The notes under the pieces were generated by a model. It did not search any database and was not told where the DNA came from. It saw only the letters and a list, made by a program, of their open reading frames with translations. This document shows, piece after piece, positions 52,024-61,614 of a stretch of DNA of 64,000 bases (positions within the stretch are counted from its first letter, which is position 1; each line of letters begins with the position of its first letter). The translations under genes and the position numbers were made by a program. The stretch spans positions 1 to 64,000 of the forward strand of contig NZ_SMOK01000017.1 of the NCBI RefSeq assembly GCF_004353925.1, written 5' to 3'. The stretch is from Pseudomonas sp. H9. Lineage in GTDB: Bacteria; Pseudomonadota; Gammaproteobacteria; Pseudomonadales; Pseudomonadaceae.

Positions 52024-53528
52024 CTACGAACGCCGACCTGCACATCCTGCAGAAACCTGCTGTCTGCCACCCTCACCTGCAAATGGCGCAGGTCGGCACC
52101 GCGCGCCTGCAAACTGGTCAACAGGCAATCAACCGAGCGCTGGTTTAACGGCCTACGGCTGTACAGGCTTTGCAGCATCGGCAGCGGCAAGCCGCTGATG
52201 TCCACCAGCCATTGCACCACCGGCTCAGGCGCAGGCTGACCGCGCAAGGCTTTATGCAAATACGGCACTGCCACCAGCATGCCGGGGTGGCATCGACGCA
52301 AAAACGCCTCCAGTTGCAAGCCCCGCCCCATAAATGGGCTGAACAGCTGGCACACCAGTTGCGCTTCACTGAGCCCGTAGGCTCGTGAGGCAAAATCATT
52401 GGCTTCGACACGCCGCTGCTCCAGCGCACTGGGCTGCCACGCAGTAAACAGGCGAGTCTGCACGGCAGTAGGCACCCCCTTGCGTTGCAGGCTGCAGCGC
52501 ACGTGTTGCAAATACGCGTCGATACCATCGCGGTAGCGGGTGTTGTCGATGAACTCGGCGCGAAGCCCCTGCAGGTGTGCCAACAGCAAGGGATTGGCAG
52601 CCCCTGAACGTTCACAGGAAAACGCCTGCTCATCAAACCGATAACCCAGAAAGCGGTTCAGCCGCTCGCCATGGGAGGCGTCACCGTCGAACACCAGGTC
52701 GTCGATGGAAATGAAGCGTAGCGCGGGCCTGAAGTCGTTGTCGGGCGTCACCGGCTGTGGTGCGGGCGGCTCCTGCCCGTGCAACAGGTTCAAGTAGCGC
52801 GTGTGCAGTTCGCTCAGGCCTTCAAGCAGCGATGCTGCGCAACTGTGGATCGGACGTACCCCGAGCAAGTCGGCATTGCGCAGCGAACGCCGGCTCCAGG
52901 CCAGATAGCGTCGACGATCGACCAGGCACTCGGCACTGATAATGGCATCGACACCGCCTTTCCAGCGCAGCGCCTGCAATGCCAGCTCGGCCAAATGCAA
53001 ATAACCGTGGCTGGCGAAGTTCACCCAGTGAGGCGCATCGCCTGCCAGATGCCCACACAGCAGCAACTCCTGTCGTTCTGCCTGGCGCTGCTCGGCAGAG
53101 GGGGCACGGCGATGCTCATAGGGCATCAGTTGGCCGGCATCCAGCACCAGCAAATCGATACGCGGGTCATCATGCATAAACAACCGCGAGAACGTGCTTT
53201 CGATGTTTGCCAGCGTTGTTGCGCTCATGCCGGCTTGCCAGGCCGTGGCAATGCGCAGCTGGAAGGTGCCGGGCGAGCGTGCAGCAATACTCAACTGCGC
53301 CGCACGCACGCAAGCCAGGGCCTGGGCGCTTGACTGGCTGGCGTCGAGCACGAACATCAAACGCAGATCCCTGATCCGCTCGCTGCCTCCGGCGGTCACA
53401 ATCAACCGTTGTATCAACAACTGCAGCGAGGCCTTTTGTGCCTGCGACAAATGCTCAAGTAACCGTTGTAATACTTGCTGATATATATACTGCATGGCCT
53501 GGTCGTGAATATTGCCCATAACGCCCAC
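52020..53528 (-). CDS. Uncharacterised 502-residue protein coupled to the MocR-like gene
   Basis: I do not recognise this protein. It starts MGVMGNIHDQAMQYIYQQVL and is mainly helical. Early in the chain is LRLMFVLDASQSSAQALACV, then DLLVLDAGQLMPYEHR, and in the middle ISIDDLVFDGDASHG. Hydrophobic strands suggest an alpha/beta fold, but no Walker, GxGxxG or metal-cluster motif is visible, and there is no signal peptide or membrane segment. The ATGA overlap with the downstream MocR-like regulator indicates a two-gene operon. Possibly the regulator's partner, sensor or target. About 780 bases of non-coding DNA lie upstream. Confidence 0.8.
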   Translation of the reverse strand: MGVMGNIHDQAMQYIYQQVLQRLLEHLSQAQKASLQLLIQRLIVTAGGSERIRDLRLMFVLDASQSSAQALACVRAAQLSIAARSPGTFQLRIATAWQAGMSATTLANIESTFSRLFMHDDPRIDLLVLDAGQLMPYEHRRAPSAEQRQAERQELLLCGHLAGDAPHWVNFASHGYLHLAELALQALRWKGGVDAIISAECLVDRRRYLAWSRRSLRNADLLGVRPIHSCAASLLEGLSELHTRYLNLLHGQEPPAPQPVTPDNDFRPALRFISIDDLVFDGDASHGERLNRFLGYRFDEQAFSCERSGAANPLLLAHLQGLRAEFIDNTRYRDGIDAYLQHVRCSLQRKGVPTAVQTRLFTAWQPSALEQRRVEANDFASRAYGLSEAQLVCQLFSPFMGRGLQLEAFLRRCHPGMLVAVPYLHKALRGQPAPEPVVQWLVDISGLPLPMLQSLYSRRPLNQRSVDCLLTSLQARGADLRHLQVRVADSRFLQDVQVGVRR

Positions 53529-54308
53529 CTGAATTTCAGTTACGGCCGCCTGAATAACACTGCTCCTGCATCGTCATTCAATCAGCAGAGATAAGGACCC
53601 ACCTAATATCCTAAGAACTTTCCCACAAGTTCCTACAGAAACTTATAGGCACACCAAACACATCCTACAAACCTCTGCAACACCACGTCATTACGGGCTC
53701 CTGCCCGTCGAGTAACCATCATCACCTCATGCTCCCTGAGCAAACCAACTAATGGCCATTATCGGCAGTTGATCGGTGAATAAAAGATACAGAACGCGGT
53801 AAAAAAACCGTTCAGAACCAGAAGGGTCAATATTAAGAAATGAGCTGAACAACAGGGACATACAACTTAAAACAGCCTGACTCCCACCTTGCGCGGGCCA
53901 AACAAATAGTTGAATTGTTCGAAATCCATTGAGGAAGATTTCGATCTGGCAGGCTGTTACGGGCTATCTTTCGATAACTCAGTGGGAGCAACTGCCTTGC
54001 AGGGCTTTACCCGAAATGACCATTGACCATGAAGCCAGCCCCCGGTGGGAGCTGGCTTGCCCTGCGATCTGGCGCGAAGCGGCAGCAATTCAGTCGCCTC
54101 GGTATGTCAGCTGTCTTGTAAGCAGCTGTTTTTACGGCCGCTGCGCAGCCGATCGCGGGGCAAGGCCCGCTCCCACCGGGTTTACCCGCACCTCGGGCCA
54201 TCAACTTGCCATTCGCCGCTCTCACTCCAGATTCTATTCCTTCCTCAAGACACAAGCGGGCTAGCTCCCACCAAGGCTTGGATCAAATGCTGATTGTTGA
54301 TCCAATGA
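53529..54308. other. Long intergenic region upstream of the unknown/MocR operon
   Basis: 780 bases with no convincing gene. The stretch 53560-53960 is clearly more AT-rich than the window average and must hold the promoter of the 502-residue gene. It includes AATAAAAGATACAG (53779-53792) and an imperfect palindrome at 53919-53942. The right part contains a degenerate REP pair. Nothing else was seen. Confidence 0.6.
54044..54179. repeat. Degenerate REP pair with an enlarged spacer
   Basis: GGTGGGAGCTGGCTTGCCCT GCGAT and GATCGCGGGGCAAGGCCCGC TCCCACC face each other across about 80 bases. Both arms carry changes relative to intact copies. Confidence 0.75.
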
Positions 54309-55331
54309 TCAGGCGTCGGCGACTTCCAGCACCAAGCGCCCCCCACAGGGGCATTCGTCCATGTAGCGATGCGCTTCAACCACACGCTCAAGCGGATAAA
54401 CCTTGATGATCTGCGGCGTGAGCAGCTTGTCGGTGGTGAACTGGTTGATATCACGCAGCGCTCGTTGCAGGGCCACCTGGTCCTGACTGATACCCAGCTC
54501 GGGCTTGCCAGTGAAGTTGCCGATGCAATGTACAAAGAACTGAATGTTCTTCTGAAACGCCGCGCAGGCCGGAAACGGTGTTTGATTGCCGCCCTGCAGG
54601 CCGTACAACACCAGGCTGCCGCGTGGTGCCAGAACATCGCCGAGCAGCGACATCTGCGGGCCACCGAGACCGTCGAGGACCATGTCGACCCCACGGTTTT
54701 CGGTGTACTTGTTGATCTGCATAAGCAGGTCTTGCTCTTCGGTGACAATAACCTTGTCGGCGCCCAGCGAGAGCAGGTATTCGCGATCCTCCGCCTCTTT
54801 GGTGGCGGCAAACACTTTCAGGCCCAGCGCCTTGCCCATCTGCACAAAGGCCGGCCCGGCACAATGGCTGGCATCGGTAACCAGCGCCGTTTGCCCGGCT
54901 TTGGCCCGCGCCAGGTCAACATAGGCGAAATAGGCAATCAGCATTGGCGTGTAATGCACGCTGGCTTCAATCGGTGTGAGGTTTTGCGGGTAGCGGGTCA
55001 CGGCATTGCGCGGCAAAACGATGATCTCACCATACACCGGATAGTCGTTGGCACTGGCCGCAGGAAAACTGGCCACCGCGTCACCCACAGCCAAATCATC
55101 GACGCCGTCGCCCACGGCGATGACCACACCCGCCATTTCATGACCCATACCTGCAGGCAAGCGTGCCTGTGACGGCGCCAGGTTCTGGCGCCAGAGCACG
55201 TCGTACCAGCTGATGCCAATCGCCTGAACGCGAATCTGCACCTCGCCGGCAGCCGGCTGCGGCACGGCCTGCTCTTCGATCTTGAGCACCTCGGCCGGGC
55301 CGAATTTATGGAAACGGATCATGCGGGACAT
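54309..55331 (-). CDS. Zinc-type MDR quinone oxidoreductase/alcohol dehydrogenase-like protein
   Basis: A 340-residue medium-chain dehydrogenase/reductase. The catalytic-domain start IRFHKFGPAEVLKIEEQAVP and GMGHEMAGVVIAVGDGVDDL are typical; the cofactor motif is GQTALVTDASHCAGPAFVQM (a variant of GxGxxG) and KYTENRGVDMVLDGLGGP follows. The second GGxG-type lobe is intact. It lacks the four-Cys structural zinc loop, so it is of the quinone oxidoreductase/NADPH type. Divergent from a LysR gene at 55531; likely controlled by it. The substrate is unknown. Confidence 0.85.
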   Translation of the reverse strand: MSRMIRFHKFGPAEVLKIEEQAVPQPAAGEVQIRVQAIGISWYDVLWRQNLAPSQARLPAGMGHEMAGVVIAVGDGVDDLAVGDAVASFPAASANDYPVYGEIIVLPRNAVTRYPQNLTPIEASVHYTPMLIAYFAYVDLARAKAGQTALVTDASHCAGPAFVQMGKALGLKVFAATKEAEDREYLLSLGADKVIVTEEQDLLMQINKYTENRGVDMVLDGLGGPQMSLLGDVLAPRGSLVLYGLQGGNQTPFPACAAFQKNIQFFVHCIGNFTGKPELGISQDQVALQRALRDINQFTTDKLLTPQIIKVYPLERVVEAHRYMDECPCGGRLVLEVADA

Positions 55332-55469
55332 CGCAAACCTCGCCTAGTGAACCTCTAATACCCTGAACTCTATCCGGGCTTTTGCGGTTAGACCATCCGT
55401 GGCCATTAATAGTCAACATGCCTGTCATTGATTGAAGGTAATGCCGCAGGCAGCAAATTATGCGGTGCA

Positions 55470-55487
55470 GGGTAACAGCCTTTACCC
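55470..55487. promoter_or_regulatory. Perfect palindrome between divergent MDR and LysR genes
   Basis: GGGTAACAGCCTTTACCC has GGGTAA and TTACCC as 6-bp arms around CAGCCT, 44 bases upstream of the LysR start. It is a plausible LysR site but does not follow the T-N11-A rule exactly, so confidence is low. Confidence 0.35.
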
Positions 55488-55530
55488 GTAAGATTCACCC
55501 CTGCCCCAAACGTCCAGTGAAGTTGAGCCG

Positions 55531-56445
55531 ATGAACCGTAACGACTTGCGCCGCGTCGACCTGAACCTGCTGATCGTCTTCGAGACGTTGATGCACGAAC
55601 GTAGCGTAACCCGCGCAGCGGAAAAGCTGTTCCTCGGCCAACCGGCGATCAGTGCTGCGCTGTCACGCCTGCGCAACCTGTTTGACGACCCGCTGTTCGT
55701 ACGCACGGGCCGCAGCATGGAGCCCTCGGCGCGCGCGGTGGAAATCTTCGCCTTGCTGTCCCCCGCGCTCGACTCGATCTCCACCGCCGTAAGCCGCGCC
55801 GCCGACTTCGACCCGGCCACCAGCACCACGGTGTTTCGCATTGGCCTGTCCGACGATGCTGAGTTCGCCCTGCTGCCACAGTTGCTCAAGCGCATTCGGG
55901 CCGAGGCCCCCGGTATTGTGTTGGTAGTGCGCCGGGTCAACTACTTGTTGATGCCAGCACTGCTGGCCAGCGGTGAAATCTCGGTGGGCGTCAGCTGGAC
56001 CAACGACTTGCCCGCCAACGCCAAACGCAAAGTATTGCGTCGCAGCATGCCGAAAGTGCTACGTGCCGACAGCATGCCTGGCAGCCTGAGCCTCGACGAC
56101 TTCTGCGCCCGCCCCCACGCGCTGGTATCGTTTGCCGGCGATCTGAGCGGTTTTATGGATGAAAACCTCGAAAAGCTGGGGCGCAAACGTCACGTGGTTC
56201 TGGCCGTTCCGCAGTTCAATGGCTTGGGCAGCCTGCTGACCGGCACCGACATCCTCGCTACCGTGCCCGACTACACCGCTGAGGTACTGACTGCAGCGGG
56301 CGGCCTGCGGGCTGAAGATCCGCCGCTGGAAGTGCAGAGCTTCGAACTGCACATGGCCTGGCGCGGCTCGCAGGATAATGACCCAGGCGAGCGTTGGTTG
56401 CGTTCGCGCATTCAGATGTTCTTCGGCGACCCTGACAGTCTCTGA
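55531..56445 (+). CDS. LysR-family transcriptional regulator
   Basis: A 304-residue LTTR. The N-terminal helix-turn-helix is RRVDLNLLIVFETLMHERSV, TRAAEKLFLGQPAISAALSRL, FDDPLFVRTGRSMEPSARAV. The effector-binding part contains TVFRIGLSDDAEFALLPQLLK, as in the NodD/NahR/LinR-like subgroup that opens DxR(x)DLNLL. It resembles the regulator at 57946, suggesting a shared ancestry. Probable target is the divergent MDR gene. Confidence 0.87.
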   Translation: MNRNDLRRVDLNLLIVFETLMHERSVTRAAEKLFLGQPAISAALSRLRNLFDDPLFVRTGRSMEPSARAVEIFALLSPALDSISTAVSRAADFDPATSTTVFRIGLSDDAEFALLPQLLKRIRAEAPGIVLVVRRVNYLLMPALLASGEISVGVSWTNDLPANAKRKVLRRSMPKVLRADSMPGSLSLDDFCARPHALVSFAGDLSGFMDENLEKLGRKRHVVLAVPQFNGLGSLLTGTDILATVPDYTAEVLTAAGGLRAEDPPLEVQSFELHMAWRGSQDNDPGERWLRSRIQMFFGDPDSL

Positions 56446-56564
56446 CGCCCCTTGGCCGTACTGGCTGATCATGTCACCGAATCCCTGATAATGACGGGCA
56501 GCGACAATTGCCTTGCCCCCGGTCCTACGTCAGGATTACGCCCCTTGGAACAGTAGGAACACCT

Positions 56565-56888
56565 ATGCAACGTCTCTTCGTTTATGGAACCTTAGGGCCA
56601 GGGCGGCCAAATGAACATGTGATGCTGAACATCGGCGGCGACTGGCAGCCTGCCATGCTAAAGGGCCGTTTGGAGCAAGCCGGTTGGGGCGCCGAAATGG
56701 GCTTCCCGGGTTTGGTCATCGCGGACGATGGTGATGAGATTCACGGCCACGTTTTCTCTTCAGAGAACTTTCCCGCCCATTGGCCGGCACTTGATGAGTT
56801 TGAAGGCGCCGAGTACCAGCGTGTCCTGACCAACGTGACGCTGGCCAGCGGCGCGGTGATTGAGGCTTACGTCTACGCCCTGCGTTAG
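56565..56888 (+). CDS. Gamma-glutamylcyclotransferase-like (AIG2/YtfP) protein
   Basis: A 107-residue protein with the family's N-terminal loop RLFVYGTLGPGRPNEHVML, the mid-region GWGAEMGFPGLVIADDGDEIH, and the acidic LDEFEGAEYQRVLTNVTL segment that carries the catalytic Glu. Small GGCT-like proteins act on gamma-glutamyl amines or repair metabolites; the activity of YtfP types is not settled. Start ATG at 56565 behind GTAGGAACACC. A stand-alone gene followed by a bidirectional terminator. Confidence 0.83.
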   Translation: MQRLFVYGTLGPGRPNEHVMLNIGGDWQPAMLKGRLEQAGWGAEMGFPGLVIADDGDEIHGHVFSSENFPAHWPALDEFEGAEYQRVLTNVTLASGAVIEAYVYALR

Positions 56889-56911
56889 CCAAAAGTGCTC
56901 AAGCCCCCTGT

Positions 56912-56938
56912 AAAAACGGCGCCTCAGGCGCCGTTTTT
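56912..56938. terminator. Bidirectional rho-independent terminator
   Basis: AAAAACGGCGCC and GGCGCCGTTTTT form a perfect 12-bp stem around TCA. It works in both directions between the convergent GGCT-like gene and the nitrilase gene. Confidence 0.93.
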
Positions 56939-56940
56939 GA

Positions 56941-57864
56941 TCATTGCTCAAACCTGACCGTGTGCTTGGGGCGCTCATCCACCGTCAGTGAAAACACGTC
57001 AGGGCGCGCATAGTGGCCAACCACATCGAAGTCGTAGCGGGCACGCACCAACTCATCCAGATCAATCTCGGCCGTCAGCAACCCCGTCTCATGCTTCAAC
57101 GGCCCGGCCAGCACCTCACCCAATGGCCCGACGATTACGCTGTTACCTTGAATCAGCGGGCGATCTGGCTCCCAATGAGGCACCTCAATCCCCAGCGCGT
57201 TGGGTGACGGTTGCACCTGACACGCACTGATGAGAAACACCCGCCCTTCATGCGCGATGTGCCGCATCGACGCCTGCCACACATCCCGCTCGTCCACGGT
57301 CGGCGCGCACCACACCTGCACGCCCTTGGCATACATGGCCGTGCGTAACAGGGGCATATGGTTCTCCCAGCAAATTGCAGCACCGATACGCCCGACCGGC
57401 GTGTCGACTACAGGCAGTGTCGAACCATCACCCTGCCCCCAGATCAGCCGCTCTGTGCCGGTGGGCATCAACTTGCGGTGCTTGGTCACCAGCCCCTGCG
57501 TGGGTGAGAAGAACAGCGCGGTGCAGTACAGCGTGTTGCCTGAACGCTCGATGACGCCAATCACAAGCTCGGCTCCGGTACGCGCTGCCAGACCCGCGAG
57601 TTCGTCGGTTTCCGCGCCTGGCACATCGATCGCGTTGGCGTAGTACTGCGCATAGGCCTCACGGCCTTGCGGCAAGCGATACCCCAGATAGGTGCCAAAC
57701 CCCTCGCCTTTCGGATAACCGCCGAGCAAGGCTTCTGGCATGACCACCAGGCGAGCCCCTGCCGCCTTGATCTCTTCTTCAAAGCCAAGAATCTGCTCCA
57801 GCGTGGCCGCCTTACCCAGTGGGGACGCACCGATCTGCAGCGCAGCAACGATTGATCGAGACAT
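56941..57864 (-). CDS. Nitrilase
   Basis: A 307-residue nitrilase-superfamily enzyme of the true nitrilase branch. The catalytic triad is visible: E44 in [13 protein letters not shown]131 in [14 protein letters not shown], and C165 in [15 protein letters not shown]. The C-terminal part is short, as in aliphatic or arylacetonitrilases that assemble as spirals. It should convert a nitrile to the acid with release of ammonia. A related LysR gene is divergent at 57946, so substrate-induced expression is likely. Confidence 0.9.
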   Translation of the reverse strand: MSRSIVAALQIGASPLGKAATLEQILGFEEEIKAAGARLVVMPEALLGGYPKGEGFGTYLGYRLPQGREAYAQYYANAIDVPGAETDELAGLAARTGAELVIGVIERSGNTLYCTALFFSPTQGLVTKHRKLMPTGTERLIWGQGDGSTLPVVDTPVGRIGAAICWENHMPLLRTAMYAKGVQVWCAPTVDERDVWQASMRHIAHEGRVFLISACQVQPSPNALGIEVPHWEPDRPLIQGNSVIVGPLGEVLAGPLKHETGLLTAEIDLDELVRARYDFDVVGHYARPDVFSLTVDERPKHTVRFEQ

Positions 57865-57945
57865 CTCAAAGCTCCGTGAATGAGTAGTTGCCTGATGGTG
57901 CTGGCGCTGGAATCATTCATCAATCGCGCACGGCGAGAATCTGAT

Positions 57946-58845
57946 ATGAATGAAATTGATTTCAGAACCATGGACCTCAACCTGCTCAAGGTCTTCGAAG
58001 CCCTCCATGAGGAAGGCGGTGCAGGCCGCGCAGCGATTCGCCTGGGCTTGACCCAATCGGCGGTCAGCGCCGCACTCGGACGGCTGCGTACCCTGTACGC
58101 CGACCCCTTGTTTGCCCGCACCGGTCGCGGCCTGCGCCCCACGGCCAAAGCCCTGGAACTGCGGCCGGTGATTGCCGAAGCCCTTGATCGTTGCCGGCAC
58201 AGCCTGGCACTGGCCACACAGCAGGCAAACCTCGGCGGCCGCACCTTGACCCTCGGGCTGTCGGACGATTATGAAATTGCTTACGGTTTTACACTGGCGT
58301 CCCGCGTGCAGGCGCAATTGCCCGGCCTGCGCCTGATCCTGCGCCAAACCCACAGTTTGCTGGCCAATGACATGTTGATGGCCCGAGAAATCGACTTGTC
58401 CCTCAGCGCCGGTGGGATCGTGTCACGCACCCTGGGCCGCCAGGTGCTGGGTACGGGAAATTACGCCTGCGTCGTTGATCCTGACCATGCCCCAGCTGAT
58501 GCTCTGACGCTGGATGAGTACCTACGGCGCGATCACGTCCTGGTTTCATCTGGCGGGTTTATCGGCGTGGTGGATGAAGCGCTGAGCACCTTGCAGCGCA
58601 GCCGTCATGTGCGCGTCTCCACCACCCACTTCGCTGCACTGCCTCATCTGCTATTAGGCAGCGATGCAGTGGCCACACTCCCCCGCCATGCCGCGCAAGC
58701 CTTGGCCCGAGTGACCCGACTGCGCTGCATGGAGTGCCCAGTGCCGATGCCGCAATATTCAATAGAACTGGGCTGGCGCCTCGAAAGCCAGCGCGATCCT
58801 ACCCTCCAACAACTCAAAGCACAGGTGGTCAGCCTATTCCGGTAG
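57946..58845 (+). CDS. LysR-family regulator, likely of the nitrilase gene
   Basis: A 299-residue LTTR. The N-terminus is FRTMDLNLLKVFEALHEEGG, with AAIRLGLTQSAVSAALGRLR and FARTGRGLRPTAKALELRPV. The effector domain contains RTLTLGLSDDYEIAYGFTLA. Start ATG at 57946 with GGCGAGA upstream; the frame is open earlier but without homology. Divergent from the nitrilase gene across 81 bases, in which TGAATGA and TCATTCA form a spaced inverted repeat. Confidence 0.86.
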   Translation: MNEIDFRTMDLNLLKVFEALHEEGGAGRAAIRLGLTQSAVSAALGRLRTLYADPLFARTGRGLRPTAKALELRPVIAEALDRCRHSLALATQQANLGGRTLTLGLSDDYEIAYGFTLASRVQAQLPGLRLILRQTHSLLANDMLMAREIDLSLSAGGIVSRTLGRQVLGTGNYACVVDPDHAPADALTLDEYLRRDHVLVSSGGFIGVVDEALSTLQRSRHVRVSTTHFAALPHLLLGSDAVATLPRHAAQALARVTRLRCMECPVPMPQYSIELGWRLESQRDPTLQQLKAQVVSLFR

Positions 58846-58900
58846 GAGCGGGCTTGCCCCGCGATAGCGATATATCAGTCACATCGCACCACCACTCCTA
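58841..58900. repeat. REP pair with a deleted second arm
   Basis: An intact arm GGTAGGAGCGGGCTTGCCCC GCGAT overlaps the LysR stop. The inverse arm keeps only its ends (ATCGCA...ACTCCTACA), having lost the GGGGCAAGCCC core. Confidence 0.7.
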
Positions 58901-60097
58901 CAGCCGCTCAACCACGCACGCGATCCCCTGCCCCAAGCCGACACACAAACTGACCAAAGCATAACGCCCACCACAACGCTCCAGCTGACGCACCGCGCTG
59001 TACACCAGACGCGCCCCGGAAGCGCCCAATGGGTGGCCGATGGCAATCGCGCCACCATTGGCGTTGAGCCGTGAATCGTCGAATGCCACGCCCATCTGCC
59101 GCGCACAACCCAGCACCTGACTGGCAAAGGCTTCATTGATTTCGATGACGTCCATGTCCGCAAGGCTCAAGCCTGCCCGTTGCAGGGCCTTGGCGCAGGC
59201 CGGCACCGGCCCCAAGCCCATCAGCCGTGGCTCGACCCCCGCCACCGCGCCAGCGAGGATACGCGCCCGAGGTGCCAACCCGACCCGCTGCCCCACCGCC
59301 AGCGAACCCACCAGCAACGCCGCAGCACCATCATTGATGCCCGAGGCATTACCGGCAGTGACCACACCCCCTTCGGCCAATGGCCGCAGCGCTGCCAATA
59401 CTTGATAGGTGCTGTCCGGGCGCGGATGCTCATCGCGGTCGATCACCTTGGGGGATTGCTTGCGACCTTGCGGCACTTCAACCGGGTGAATCTCACCGGT
59501 AAAGAAACCTTCACGCGCCGCTGCGGCGTAACGCGCCTGACTGCGTGCGGCGTAATGGTCGGCCTGCTCACGGCTGATGTCCAGTTCGCGGGCGACGTTA
59601 TCAGCCGTTTCGGCCATGGTATCGGCACCAAACATCTGCTCGATTCGCGGATTAGGGAAGCGCGCGCCCAGGGTGCTGTCGTACACCTGAATGTCACGGG
59701 CATACGCGCTCTGCGCCTTGGCCATGACAAACGGTGCACGACTCATGCTCTCGGCGCCGCCGGCAATGAACAGCTCACCTTCGCCACAGCGCACGGCCCG
59801 CGCGGCATCAAGCACCGCCGCCAGGCCGGAACCGCACAGGCGGTTGACGGTAAGCCCGCCCAGCGTCACCGGCAACCCGGACAGCAAAGCCACGTGCCGC
59901 CCCAGGTTGCGGCCATCTTCACCGGCCTGGCTGGCACAACCGACAATCAAGTCTTCATAGTCGTCGGCGGCAAATGGATTGCGCGCCACCAAGGCACGCA
60001 CCACACCCGCCAACAGGTCGTCCGGGCGAACGCTGGCAAGCGCTCCGGCATGGCGGCCGAAGGGGGTGCGTAAGCCGTCGTAGAGGTAGGCACTCAT
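58898..60097 (-). CDS. Acetyl-CoA acyltransferase (thiolase)
   Basis: A 399-residue thiolase. Catalytic C88 in NRLCGSGLAA, H355 in AIAIGHPLGASGARL, and C385 in SLCVGLGQG give the full set; the last motif differs slightly from CIGGGQG. VIEINEAFASQVLGC is present. It resembles 3-oxoadipyl/3-ketoacyl-CoA thiolases. The start at 60097 is preferred to the ATG at 60103, because GGAG lies 8 bases upstream of it. It is the last gene of the minus-strand beta-oxidation operon and could release acetyl-CoA. Confidence 0.9.
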   Translation of the reverse strand: MSAYLYDGLRTPFGRHAGALASVRPDDLLAGVVRALVARNPFAADDYEDLIVGCASQAGEDGRNLGRHVALLSGLPVTLGGLTVNRLCGSGLAAVLDAARAVRCGEGELFIAGGAESMSRAPFVMAKAQSAYARDIQVYDSTLGARFPNPRIEQMFGADTMAETADNVARELDISREQADHYAARSQARYAAAAREGFFTGEIHPVEVPQGRKQSPKVIDRDEHPRPDSTYQVLAALRPLAEGGVVTAGNASGINDGAAALLVGSLAVGQRVGLAPRARILAGAVAGVEPRLMGLGPVPACAKALQRAGLSLADMDVIEINEAFASQVLGCARQMGVAFDDSRLNANGGAIAIGHPLGASGARLVYSAVRQLERCGGRYALVSLCVGLGQGIACVVERL

Positions 60098-60102
60098 GCT
60101 CA

Positions 60103-61614
60103 TCACTCCGCAGTGGTCAGGGGTAAGCCCAGTTGCACACGACGGCGCAGCCAAGGGCTGAGTCGATAACGCGGGTCTTGGTACTGGCCGTGTATCGCCT
60201 GAAGGATCTGCATGATCCGCGAGGCACCGTAGTGGTCGCCGAATGCCAGTGGGCCGTAGGGGTAACCCAACGCCAACTGCACGGCACGGTCCAGTGTCTG
60301 CGGGTCGGCAATACGCTGCTGCGCAATGTCGCAACCCAGATTGACTAGCGTGGCCAATACCCGCTGGGCGATGAAGCCGGGTGAGTCGTTGATGACTTCC
60401 ACCGGTACACCATCAGCACCCAAGGCATACCGCGCTTGCGCCTGAACGGCGGGATCAAGTGCCGGTTGACGCATCAGCACCCGACGCTTGTCGAACCCAG
60501 CGAAGGTATCCACGGCCAGGCTGCGCGCGGGCGGCAACTCCAGACGGGCGATGACGCTGCTGGCATCTTCGCCCAGCGGTGTTAGCAGGCAGATTGCCTC
60601 GGCGCTGGGCTGCGGGCCGGTTTCCAGCCGCGCACCTGCCTGCGCCAACACGGCGGCGACTTGCTCGCGCACCTCGGCATCAGCGCTGTCGAGCCAGAAC
60701 GGGCGAATCATGGCCACCGGTTCAGCGGGCTCCAGCGCCGGTAACTGCGCCACGCCATCCGCATAGCGATAGAATCCCTGCCCACACTTGCGTCCCAACA
60801 ACCCTGCCGCCAGACGCGCAGGCACCAAGGCGCTGGGAGCGTAGCGTGGGTCTTGATAGAACTGCTGATGCACCGAGGCCATGACGGCATGAGCGACATC
60901 CAGCCCCACCAGGTCGAGCAGCTCGAACGGCCCCATGCGAAAACCCAGGCAATCCTTGAGAATGCGGTCGATCTGCTCGGGCGTGGCAATGCCTTCGGCG
61001 AGTATGCGCAACGCTTCCGGGCCATAGGCGCGGCCAGCATGGTTAACCAGAAAGCCCGGTGAATCCGGCGTCACCGCAGCAAAGTGGCCGGCTTGCGTCG
61101 CTACAGCGCACAAGCGCTGGATGACCTGCGGGTCAGTACGTTCGCCGCGCACCACTTCGACGATTTTCATCAATGGCACCGGGTTGAAGAAGTGAAACCC
61201 CGCGACCCGCTGCGGATGTTGGCAAACACTGGCGATTGCCCCGATGGACAACGATGAAGTGTTGCTGGCCAGCACCGCGTCAGGCGCAACCAGCGCTTCA
61301 AGGTCGCGAAACAATGCCTGCTTGGCCTCCAGCTGTTCAACAATCGCCTCGATCAGCAAGTCGCAACCGGCCAGCTCGGCCAGGCTTCGCGCCGGGCGCA
61401 TGCGCGCCACGGTCGCGTTCAGCGCATCGGCGCCAAGTTTGCCCCGCTTTACCAAACGCTCAAGCTGCTGGCGATTGTCGGCCAGCGCCTGATCGATGGC
61501 TTCAGTGCGGCTGTCAAACAGCAACACCTCAACACCTGCCGTGGCGAACAGCTGCGCGATTCCACGGCCCATCGCGCCGCTGCCGATCACGCCGATCTGT
61601 TTGAAAGTACCCAT
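60103..61614 (-). CDS. 3-hydroxyacyl-CoA dehydrogenase (PaaH-like)
   Basis: A 503-residue NAD-dependent enzyme of the PaaH type. The N-terminal IGVIGSGAMGRGIAQLFATA binds NAD; the catalytic region NPVPLMKIVEVVRGERT and AGFHFFNPVP bears the conserved His. Two C-terminal dehydrogenase domains occur in tandem (LGFRMGPFELLDLVGLDVAH and, later, LALGYPYGPLAFGDHYGASR), as in PaaH/FadB2-like proteins of about 500 residues. AGGAGG ribosome site. It oxidises a 3-hydroxyacyl-CoA ahead of the thiolase. Confidence 0.88.
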   Translation of the reverse strand: MGTFKQIGVIGSGAMGRGIAQLFATAGVEVLLFDSRTEAIDQALADNRQQLERLVKRGKLGADALNATVARMRPARSLAELAGCDLLIEAIVEQLEAKQALFRDLEALVAPDAVLASNTSSLSIGAIASVCQHPQRVAGFHFFNPVPLMKIVEVVRGERTDPQVIQRLCAVATQAGHFAAVTPDSPGFLVNHAGRAYGPEALRILAEGIATPEQIDRILKDCLGFRMGPFELLDLVGLDVAHAVMASVHQQFYQDPRYAPSALVPARLAAGLLGRKCGQGFYRYADGVAQLPALEPAEPVAMIRPFWLDSADAEVREQVAAVLAQAGARLETGPQPSAEAICLLTPLGEDASSVIARLELPPARSLAVDTFAGFDKRRVLMRQPALDPAVQAQARYALGADGVPVEVINDSPGFIAQRVLATLVNLGCDIAQQRIADPQTLDRAVQLALGYPYGPLAFGDHYGASRIMQILQAIHGQYQDPRYRLSPWLRRRVQLGLPLTTAE

